From Methylocapsa sp. (GTDB lineage Bacteria > Pseudomonadota > Alphaproteobacteria > Rhizobiales > Beijerinckiaceae): a DNA stretch of 24,845 nt. Shown piece after piece: positions 17,304-23,800 of the stretch. The stretch lies in assembly GCA_003162995.1 (NCBI GenBank), contig PLUZ01000237.1, positions 9,647 to 34,491 of the forward strand, in the 5' to 3' direction. The notes under the pieces are model-generated. The model had not been told where the DNA came from and did no database searches. It worked only from the letters and a program-made list of their open reading frames with translations. A program made the translations under genes and the position numbers. Position 1 is the first letter of the stretch, and every line of letters begins with the position of its first letter.

Positions 17304-17740
17304 GATCTCTTCCCAGACCCTGGCAAGAGGTTGATCTTCGGAAAAGGGGCAGAGTTTCTCGATAGGATCATGAGCCAGAGCTTAAGTAATAGAGACTAGG
17401 CGCGAACGCCAGCAACTTGAACATGGTCTAGCATGAGAGGCTGCGGAGTTCGACTGCTTTTCAACGGCCCCTGCGCCATAAGTCCCGTCAATTCCAGGCT
17501 TTTGAGCACTAAGCCGTTCGCGTTGGTGAGCGGCAGTCTTGCGGCTCACGAGAGGCTAAGGGGGTTCTCTTAACTTGTGTCATTTACATTAAACCAACTG
17601 CCTTCTGAGAAATGAATATTTGACAAAATAACATCATCCATATTTAATGTTTTATAACTTTAACTCCCCGAATGCGCTCATCATTCGGTGTGTCTTGCCG
17701 CCCAGCGAACGAAAAGCGGTTTTATGAAGGAGAACCGAAG
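17304..17740. other. Divergent intergenic region ahead of the small membrane protein
   Basis: No gene is seen. The stretch 17332-17385 faintly resembles the R3/R5 repeat type (TTCGGAAAA, then GCAGA, then GGATCATGAGC). A hairpin at 17526-17549 pairs GTGAGCGGCA with TGCGGCTCAC (9 of 10 bases, loop GTCT). From 17565 on the sequence becomes AT-rich and holds a promoter, listed separately. Confidence 0.45.
17620..17648 (+). promoter_or_regulatory. Sigma-70-like promoter for the small membrane protein
   Basis: TTGACA at 17620-17625 is a perfect -35 hexamer, followed at 17-base spacing by TTTAAT at 17643-17648 (overlapping TATTTA) as the -10, within a long AT-rich tract. It points at the gene starting 17741, and could also serve the flagellar operon further down. 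Read from consensus only. Confidence 0.5.
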
Positions 17741-17929
17741 ATGGATGAGTTTGATGTGCTCGTGTTCTTAGTTGTGCTGGCTATAGGCCTATTGATCATC
17801 CCTTCGCACTATGATCCTCTCAAATTCTTCCTGTATAGCCGCCGCATATTTGACGAACTGACTGCGGGAATCTCCGAGCGTGACTTCGGTCGTATCATTC
17901 ATGCCGTCCGCACCGTCCGTGAGGACTAA
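17741..17929 (+). CDS. Small single-pass membrane protein, 62 residues
   Basis: Not recognised as a named family. It has a short acidic N-terminus (MDEFDVL), one hydrophobic helix at about 6-21 (VLVFLVVLAIGLLIIP), then a basic-acidic mixed tail of about 40 residues (FFLYSRRIFDELTAGISERD). ATG 17741 was chosen because AAGGAGAA lies about 8 bases upstream; the frame opens earlier at 17672 but that extension contains the binding site and would be unusual. A good promoter precedes it. It lies about 430 bases before flgE on the same strand, with a repeat between, so a link to the flagellum is possible but unproven. Confidence 0.65.
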   Translation: MDEFDVLVFLVVLAIGLLIIPSHYDPLKFFLYSRRIFDELTAGISERDFGRIIHAVRTVRED

Positions 17930-18093
17930 CTTTCCTGGATATGTGTTGAATACAATGCCCTATCTCCAAATGTCACTATTTGGAAGTTTGCTTGATTAAT
18001 CTGTCTGTTGAATTCGATCTTTCAGTAATTATTGTCAATTAGTAGAAATATGCGCTGCCAAGGATGGACAGAGGGCGTGGAAATTTCCCATGT

Positions 18094-18205
18094 GAGCATG
18101 TCCCGAAAAATTTGCTCGGCTTTTCGGTTTTGACGTGCTCCAGCTCTTTAAATTTGAGCAATACCTTTTCGATCAAATGACTCCATGTGATCGGGACGTG
18201 CTCTC
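18094..18205. repeat. Composite intergenic hairpin repeat R4
   Basis: Two hairpins lie in tandem. The first pairs GAGCATGTC (18094-18102) with GACGTGCTC (18132-18140), one mismatch, with an inner perfect CCGAAAA/TTTTCGG stem. The second pairs CGATCA (18170-18175) with TGATCG (18188-18193) and resembles the perfect palindrome at 801-842, including the shared TCCAT loop and following GGGA and CTCT. The middle part matches R2 at 5089-5140. Confidence 0.65.
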
Positions 18206-18220
18206 GGTCAATGCCCGCGA

Positions 18221-18250
18221 GCTCATGCGCGTTTGCATAAGCGCGTGAGC
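18221..18250. promoter_or_regulatory. Hairpin in the flgE leader
   Basis: GCTCATGCGC (18221-18230) pairs with GCGCGTGAGC (18241-18250) over 10 bases, with one position that becomes a U-G wobble in RNA; the loop is 10 bases. It lies 107 bases before the flgE start with no T run after it, so it is more likely a leader structure than a terminator. Confidence 0.35.
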
Positions 18251-18357
18251 TAGCTGTGCCGCCCGCCGCCGTCGCGGCCGGCCCTTGCGATGGGTGAAGT
18301 CAGCCTGAAGCAAGCTCGTGCCGATTTACTGCAGCTGCCAAAGCTGGAGAATCGTCC

Positions 18358-19572
18358 ATGGGCCTTTTTAGTGCAATGACGGCAAGCGTGTCTGGAATGG
18401 CGGCACAGGCAAATAACCTGGCGACCATTTCGGAAAACATCTCTAATGCGAGCACCACGGGTTACAAGCAAACGTCGACACTATTTCAGGATATTGTCGA
18501 TCAATTCGGCACTACCGGCGACTATAGCGCAGGCGGCGTGAGCACTACGATCCGCTATAACGTCGCCGAACAAGGCAGTCTCACGAGCACGACGTCGCCG
18601 ACTGATCTTGCGATCCAAGGAAACGGCTTCTTCCTCGTCGAGAATTCGGCCGGAGCCAATTACCTCACCCGGGCAGGCTCCTTTGTTCAGGATGGATCCG
18701 GCAATCTCGTAAACTCGGCGGGCTACACTTTGATGGGCTATAGTCTGGCTCCAGGGGCCGGTGGCGTCACTGACAGCTTGTCCGGTTTGGTGCCAGTCAA
18801 TATCAACGGAGCGGCATTGGTCGCCACGCCCTCGACGTCTGGGACTTTTACCGCCAATCTAAATTCGAACGCAGCGACGCTGACTGGCGCCCCATCTGCC
18901 ACCAATTATACCAGCCAGTCTTCGCTCGTTGCCTACGACGATCTTGGCAATCCGGTGACCCTGAATACCGATTTTTCGAAAACGGGGGCCAACACTTGGC
19001 AAGTTAATGTCTACAATGCGGCCTCTCCGGCAACGCCTTTGACCACTCAGACACTCACTTTCGATCCAACGACCGGAAATCTGGCTCCGCCCTCGCCGAC
19101 CGCGCTTTCCATCGCGGTTCCCGGCGGCAATACCGTCTCATTGAACATTGCGAGCATGACGCAATTGGCATCGCCTTTCTCGGTTTCGACCGCCACCATG
19201 GATGGCAATGCTCCGAGCAAGGTTCAAAGTGTCAGCATAGGAACGGATGGCACACTTTCCTACGTCTACGCGAACGGCAAGACGGTTCCAGCCTATTCGA
19301 TCCCGCTCGGCAATGTCATCAGCCCGGATAACCTTACCAATATTACCGGCGACGTATTTCAAGTCAGTTCAGAGTCTGGCAGCCTCGTTATCGGAACCGC
19401 GGGGACTGGTGCTTTAGGAACCATTCAATCCTCCGAGCTTGAAAGCTCGACGGTGGATCTGGCAACGCAACTCACCAACATGGTTGCTACGCAAAGCGCC
19501 TATGGAGCCAATAGCAAGGCTTTCCAGACTGGAGCCGACCTGCTGGCCGAACTCAACAATCTGCTGAAATGA
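18358..19572 (+). CDS. flgE: Flagellar hook protein FlgE
   Basis: A 404-residue subunit of the flagellar hook, the flexible joint between rod and filament. The N-terminus (MGLFSAMTASVSGMAAQANN, then ISENISNASTTGYKQ) is the rod/hook-family helix and loop, IQGNGFFLV at about 87-95 is the second family motif, and the C-terminal helix (VDLATQLTNMVATQSAYGAN, ending LLAELNNL) pairs with the first in the hook core. The middle is Ser/Thr/Ala-rich and surface-exposed. GGAGA precedes the ATG by 7 bases. It opens a run of seven flagellar genes. Confidence 0.96.
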   Translation: MGLFSAMTASVSGMAAQANNLATISENISNASTTGYKQTSTLFQDIVDQFGTTGDYSAGGVSTTIRYNVAEQGSLTSTTSPTDLAIQGNGFFLVENSAGANYLTRAGSFVQDGSGNLVNSAGYTLMGYSLAPGAGGVTDSLSGLVPVNINGAALVATPSTSGTFTANLNSNAATLTGAPSATNYTSQSSLVAYDDLGNPVTLNTDFSKTGANTWQVNVYNAASPATPLTTQTLTFDPTTGNLAPPSPTALSIAVPGGNTVSLNIASMTQLASPFSVSTATMDGNAPSKVQSVSIGTDGTLSYVYANGKTVPAYSIPLGNVISPDNLTNITGDVFQVSSESGSLVIGTAGTGALGTIQSSELESSTVDLATQLTNMVATQSAYGANSKAFQTGADLLAELNNLLK

Positions 19573-19606
19573 TTAAACCCACTCGGGATCGTAAGGGTCA
19601 TATGCC

Positions 19607-21109
19607 ATGAGCCTTTCCAGCGCGGCGAGCCTTGCGCAATCCGGCTTGAACACGGTAACGGCGGAAATATCCGTCCTGTCACGCAACATCTCCGGTGCGA
19701 GCGACACATCGATCTATTCGGAGAAGACCGCCAATGTCATCACGGGGCCTGGTGGCGCCTCGCAAGTCGCGTCAATCACCCGGGCTACGAATCAGGCGGT
19801 GTTTCAGAACCTGCTGGGCGCGACGTCCGCTAACGCTACTCAAAGCGCGCTTCTCTCCGGCATCAATACGCTCAACGAGACGATCGGCAATCTATCCAGC
19901 AGCAGCAGCTCGAGCACAACCTCGAGTGCGAGTTCCCCCTCAGCCTTGCTGAGCAACTTCACCGATGCTCTTCAGTCCTATGAAGCCTCACCGAGCGATT
20001 CAACCCTCGCCGGCGCCGCCGTGGCCGCCGCGGTAACCTTGGCGCAGGGATTGAACAGCGCCACGGCGACGGTGAATCAAGTGCGCGAGCAAGCCGATTC
20101 TGGAATTGCCACATCGGTTCAAACGATCAACTCCTTGCTCACCCAATTCCAGACCGCCAATGCGCAAATCGTCAATGGCACCGCAACCGGCGCCGACGTT
20201 ACCAATGCGCAAAATACGCGCGACAATATCCTCACCCAGCTTGCCCAACAGATCGGCATTACAACAACCACGGGCGCCAATGGCAACATGTCCATATATA
20301 CGGACAGCGGGGTGACCTTGTTCCAAGGCGGCGCGGCAAGAAACGTGACATTTTCGCCCACCAACAGCTATACGGCGGCAACGACTGGCAATGCGGTGTA
20401 TGTCGATGGCGTAGCCGTCACCGGCGCCTCGGCGTCGATGCCGATCACGTCCGGCACTATCGCGGGCCTGGCGAATCTGCGCGACAATGTAACAGTGACC
20501 TATCAGGCCCAACTGGATGGCATGGCGGGAGCCTTGATCAACACATTCGCGGAAAGCGACCAGACTGGGTCTGGCCCCAACCTGCCCGGACTGTTCACGA
20601 CGCCCGGCGCGACATCGCTCCCCACGAGCACCACGGGTCTTGCCGGCCAGATTTCGGTGAATGCCAGCGTCGACCCAAGCCAAGGCGGCAACGCCCTATT
20701 GCTGCGGGATGGCGGCATCTCGGGCAATTCCAACTACACCTATAACACAAGCGGGAACACAAGCTACACGACCCGTCTTACGCAGTTGCTTGGCAATTTG
20801 TCGGCGACACAAACGTTCAGCGCCGCCAGCGGCATCACCACCAGTGCAAGCCTGAGCAGCTACGCGTCCGCCTCAGTCGGCTGGCTCGAAGGCCAGTATT
20901 CGAATGTTTCGTCGCAAAGTACTACTCAAAGCACGCTGCTCAATACGGCAACGACAGCCTTGTCCAATGCGACAGGTGTCAATCTCGACAATGAAATGTC
21001 CAAGATGCTCGATCTCGAGAACTCATATTCGGCGACAGCGAAATTGATTCAGACGATCGACACTATGTTCGGCACACTAATAACCAATCTAGAGAACCTC
21101 CCCGCATGA
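19607..21109 (+). CDS. flgK: Flagellar hook-associated protein 1, FlgK
   Basis: A 500-residue hook-filament junction protein. It starts SLSSAASLAQSGLNTVTAEI with the NISGASD loop typical of FlgK, carries a poly-Ser/Thr stretch at about 97-113, and ends in a long C-terminal helix with the family's NLDNEMSKMLDLENSYSATA. AAGGG lies about 10 bases before the ATG. It follows flgE by 34 bases and its stop overlaps the flgL start by four bases (ATGA), which indicates translational coupling. Confidence 0.95.
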   Translation: MSLSSAASLAQSGLNTVTAEISVLSRNISGASDTSIYSEKTANVITGPGGASQVASITRATNQAVFQNLLGATSANATQSALLSGINTLNETIGNLSSSSSSSTTSSASSPSALLSNFTDALQSYEASPSDSTLAGAAVAAAVTLAQGLNSATATVNQVREQADSGIATSVQTINSLLTQFQTANAQIVNGTATGADVTNAQNTRDNILTQLAQQIGITTTTGANGNMSIYTDSGVTLFQGGAARNVTFSPTNSYTAATTGNAVYVDGVAVTGASASMPITSGTIAGLANLRDNVTVTYQAQLDGMAGALINTFAESDQTGSGPNLPGLFTTPGATSLPTSTTGLAGQISVNASVDPSQGGNALLLRDGGISGNSNYTYNTSGNTSYTTRLTQLLGNLSATQTFSAASGITTSASLSSYASASVGWLEGQYSNVSSQSTTQSTLLNTATTALSNATGVNLDNEMSKMLDLENSYSATAKLIQTIDTMFGTLITNLENLPA

Positions 21110-22149
21110 CCTCCTTCATTTCGACCCAATCCATCACGACTTCGATGCGCCAATCCATCCTGCAGATGCAGTCGGACCTAGCTGCCAACGAGACGGAGGT
21201 TTCTACCGGCAATTACGCGGATATCGGGCTCAGTCTCGGAGCCACGTCGGGAGAAGACGTTTCACTTCAAGCCCAGACGTCCATGCTGCAGACTCTCACA
21301 AACACGAACCAAACCGTTGCTACCCGGCTCAGCGCGACTCAGACAACTTTAAGCGGCCTGCAGACCTCGGCACAGAAACTTCTCAACTCTCTGCTCGAAG
21401 GCGATGGTTCCAATTCGAATGCAAGCACGATCCAGGCATCCGGGCAAAACGATCTCCAGGGCCTGATCAGCAGTTTGAACTCATCCCTCAACGGCGATTA
21501 CACTTTTGCCGGGACGAATACAGGCACCCAACCAATCACTGATTATTACGCCACGGGAGCAGCAAATAAAACGGCCGTAGACAACGCCTATCTCACCGCG
21601 TTCGGAATGTCGCAGACAAGTTCTGGCGTCTCAACGATCAGCGGCGCCAATATGCAAAGCTTTCTCGACACTCAGTTTGCGTCTTTGTTCCAGGGAACCA
21701 ACTGGTCAACCAATTGGTCTTCCGCGTCCAGCCAGACGCTGACCAATCAAATTTCCGAAAGCCAAACGGCAAGCACGTCGGTCAGCGCCAACAACCCCGC
21801 GTTCCAGCAGCTTGCGCAAGCCTATACCATGGTTGCCGATCTCGGGACTCAGAATCTCAATTCGTCGGCCTATCAAGCCGTCTCCAGTACGGCACAAAGC
21901 CTTTTGACCTCCGCGATTTCCAATCTTACCGATCTTCAAGCGAACGTCGGCATGGTTCAAACGGATGTCACCAACGCCAATAATCAAATGTCTGTGCAAT
22001 CGAACATTTTATCTACACAAATCGGCAATCTCGAAAGCGTAAACACCTATGAAGTTTCGACGCGGATCACAGACCTGCAAACGCAAATAGAGGACTCCTA
22101 TGCGTTAACATCGCAACTTGCGCAGCTCAGCCTGGTGAAATTTCTGTAA
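21106..22149 (+). CDS. flgL: Flagellar hook-associated protein 3, FlgL
   Basis: A 347-residue flagellin-like protein that, with FlgK, joins hook and filament. The N-terminus (FISTQSITTSMRQSILQMQS) and C-terminus (STRITDLQTQIEDSYALTSQ) are the two paired helices of the flagellin family, and the Ser/Thr/Asn-rich centre is the exposed part. Its start codon overlaps the flgK stop. A flagellin proper would be similar in ends but usually contains other conserved blocks, and the position after flgK supports FlgL. No flagellin gene lies in the window. Confidence 0.93.
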   Translation: MTSFISTQSITTSMRQSILQMQSDLAANETEVSTGNYADIGLSLGATSGEDVSLQAQTSMLQTLTNTNQTVATRLSATQTTLSGLQTSAQKLLNSLLEGDGSNSNASTIQASGQNDLQGLISSLNSSLNGDYTFAGTNTGTQPITDYYATGAANKTAVDNAYLTAFGMSQTSSGVSTISGANMQSFLDTQFASLFQGTNWSTNWSSASSQTLTNQISESQTASTSVSANNPAFQQLAQAYTMVADLGTQNLNSSAYQAVSSTAQSLLTSAISNLTDLQANVGMVQTDVTNANNQMSVQSNILSTQIGNLESVNTYEVSTRITDLQTQIEDSYALTSQLAQLSLVKFL

Positions 22150-22183
22150 TCCCTGCCGCAGCAGTACCAATACGATAGGCGCG

Positions 22184-22531
22184 ATGTATCAACTTTCATA
22201 TGATGAACACCTTGCTGACAACGCCAAAGATTGCCGCGACCGTGAGCGGCTGGCGTTGGAGCATGCAATTGGACTTCTACAGAGGGCCGAAGGCGCAGGC
22301 GCCCAATCGCAGGAAACCGTCGAGGCGCTCGGTTTTGTCAGTAAGCTTTGGAACGCCTTTATCCAGGACCTTGTCGACCCCGAGAATGATTTACCGGACG
22401 TTTTGCGCGCCGATTTGGTCTCGGTCGGGCTTTGGATCATCAAGGAAGCGGCGTTGATACGTTCCGGACAATCGCAGAATTTTCGCGGCATGATCGAAAT
22501 CTGTACGATGATCCACGCCGGGCTGAAGTGA
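22184..22531 (+). CDS. flaF: Flagellar biosynthesis regulator FlaF
   Basis: A 115-residue cytoplasmic protein of the alphaproteobacterial FlaF family, needed for flagellin synthesis or secretion; in Caulobacter it works together with and against FlbT. Features are the all-helical composition, the central VSKLWNAFIQDLVDPENDLP and the following ADLVSVGLWIIKEA, all typical of the family, and a normal length. It starts 34 bases after flgL with only a weak ribosome binding site and ends 9 bases before flbT. Confidence 0.93.
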   Translation: MYQLSYDEHLADNAKDCRDRERLALEHAIGLLQRAEGAGAQSQETVEALGFVSKLWNAFIQDLVDPENDLPDVLRADLVSVGLWIIKEAALIRSGQSQNFRGMIEICTMIHAGLK

Positions 22532-22540
22532 GACAATAGA

Positions 22541-22951
22541 ATGCATATTTCGCTTCGCGCCGGGGAAAAGATCTATATCAATGGCGCCGTTTTGCGCGCC
22601 GACAGAAAGGTTTCCATCGAAATTCTCAATGATGCCACGTTTCTTCTCGAGGCTCATGTCATGAAGGTCGAGGATGCCTCTACTCCACTGCGTCAGCTCT
22701 ATTTCATTATTCAGATCATGTTGATGAACCCGACCGATTCGCTTGCCGCCCGTGAGATGTTCAAAAAATCCATTCACATGACGATCGATGTATCGGAAAG
22801 CGTGATCCTGGTTTCAGGGCTACGAACCGTCAAGACACTTGTTGACGGCAACCGTATCTTCGAAGCGCTGAAAGCCGTCCGTTCGCTGTTTCCGATAGAA
22901 GCGGAAATATTAGCGGGAGGCAAAGTCTCTTCGCCAACCCAGGCTGCCTGA
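22541..22951 (+). CDS. flbT: Flagellar biosynthesis repressor FlbT
   Basis: A 136-residue RNA-binding regulator known in Caulobacter to bind flagellin mRNA leaders and block translation until the hook is complete; in Brucella its homologue acts positively. The family is recognised by ISLRAGEKIYINGAVLRADR near the start, FLLEAHVMKVEDASTPLRQL in the middle and VSGLRTVKTLVDGNRIFEAL near the end. The gene lies directly after flaF, the standard pair, so flagellin control here is probably post-transcriptional. Confidence 0.94.
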   Translation: MHISLRAGEKIYINGAVLRADRKVSIEILNDATFLLEAHVMKVEDASTPLRQLYFIIQIMLMNPTDSLAAREMFKKSIHMTIDVSESVILVSGLRTVKTLVDGNRIFEALKAVRSLFPIEAEILAGGKVSSPTQAA

Positions 22952-22974
22952 ACTAAATTGCAAGGAGTGTAGTT

Positions 22975-23379
22975 ATGACGGTTTCTAGCATCCCGCCAGT
23001 TTCAGCCGCTGCATCTGCGGCAAATTCAGCTTCAACAAGCGCGGCGTCTGTGACGCCGACCGTCGACTATAATCAGTTTTTGCAGCTTCTCGTGGCCGAA
23101 CTGCAGAACCAGGATCCGACGAATCCGACTGATCCGACGCAATATATGAGCCAGCTGGCGTCATTTTCCTCGGTCGAGCAGCAGGTGCAAACGAACTCGA
23201 CTCTCGATTCCCTCCTCTCGGCACAGGCCACCAATATCATTGGCCAGAAAGTGACATCCGCGGATGGCAGTACCACCGGAACCGTGGCTTCCGTGGTAAT
23301 TTCCACCGGCGGCGGCGCCGTTGCTACGTTAACGAACGGAAGCACGGTGACCCTTGGCCCCGGTGTCACCATAGGTTAG
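22975..23379 (+). CDS. flgD: Flagellar hook assembly scaffold FlgD
   Basis: A 134-residue hook cap protein that guides FlgE polymerisation and is later removed. The N-terminal export and scaffold block is clear: YNQFLQLLVAELQNQDPTNP followed by YMSQLASFSSVEQQVQTN. The rest is the short FlgD form of Rhizobiales without the full Tudor/FnIII-like lobe of enteric FlgD; only a small beta region (about 85-134) remains. AAGGAG lies about 8 bases before the ATG. The stop is 2 bases before fliQ. Confidence 0.94.
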   Translation: MTVSSIPPVSAAASAANSASTSAASVTPTVDYNQFLQLLVAELQNQDPTNPTDPTQYMSQLASFSSVEQQVQTNSTLDSLLSAQATNIIGQKVTSADGSTTGTVASVVISTGGGAVATLTNGSTVTLGPGVTIG

Positions 23380-23381
23380 TC

Positions 23382-23648
23382 ATGAACGAGGCCGACGCAT
23401 TGGAGCTGCTTCGCGCGGCGATCTGGACGATTATCATCGGGTCGGGTCCAGCGGTGGGCGCCGCTATGTTCGTCGGTCTCATTATCGCTTTGCTCCAGGC
23501 ATTAACGCAAATCCAGGAGTCGACACTGACCTTCGTTCCCAAGATCGTCGCCGTTTTTATAGCTCTCGCCATCGGCGCACCCTTTATCGGAGGTCAAATT
23601 CATACGTTTACTGAATTGGTTTATTCGCGGATCGAAAAAGGCTTCTAG
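23382..23648 (+). CDS. fliQ: Flagellar export apparatus protein FliQ
   Basis: An 88-residue inner membrane component of the flagellar type III export gate. Two hydrophobic helices (about 14-40 and 50-74) enclose the conserved QALTQIQESTLTFVPKI loop, the hallmark of FliQ and its secretion-system relatives. It follows flgD by only 2 bases, so it is translationally linked to it. In related Rhizobiales flhA and fliR usually follow; here a repeat and a convergent unrelated gene come next, so the operon ends with fliQ. Confidence 0.95.
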   Translation: MNEADALELLRAAIWTIIIGSGPAVGAAMFVGLIIALLQALTQIQESTLTFVPKIVAVFIALAIGAPFIGGQIHTFTELVYSRIEKGF

Positions 23649-23691
23649 ACCGGAGCCGCTTCAAGATGCATCGCTCATGGTCTCCATTTTG

Positions 23692-23750
23692 TTGTTTTGC
23701 CGCATGATCTTTTCCAAAAAGTCTGCAACTTTTTGGGATAATGCTCTAGG
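23692..23750. repeat. Dispersed intergenic repeat R5 at a convergent gene junction
   Basis: The core 23702-23750 matches R3 (5379-5430), and its left edge 23692-23705 is the exact reverse complement of 5180-5193 in R2. AAAAAGT/ACTTTTT pairs around a CTGC-type core and the arms extend imperfectly, giving a hairpin followed by ATGCTCTAGG. It lies between fliQ and the convergent radical SAM gene and may also end transcription. Confidence 0.6.
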
Positions 23751-23800
23751 CGATCCGACCGTCGCGTGAAGGGGCACAAACATCGCCCGTGTCCGCCCCC

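Larger units (their letters stand above)
17930..18357. other. Leader region upstream of flgE
   Basis: A 428-base gap without a gene. The first 150 bases are AT-rich and could hold a promoter for the flagellar operon, but no convincing sigma or CtrA (TTAA-N7-TTAA) site was found. The repeat R4 (18094-18205) and a hairpin at 18221-18250 fill the rest. Confidence 0.45.

Noticed and set aside
17570..17665. CtrA-type operator (TTAA-N7-TTAA) ahead of the flagellar region
   Set aside because: Several TTAA tetramers are present but none at the required 7-base spacing.
19893..19945. Ser/Thr codon repeat in flgK as a possible slippage tract
   Set aside because: It is a low-complexity linker in frame within the variable part of FlgK; codons are mixed, and no pure nucleotide repeat long enough for phase variation is present.
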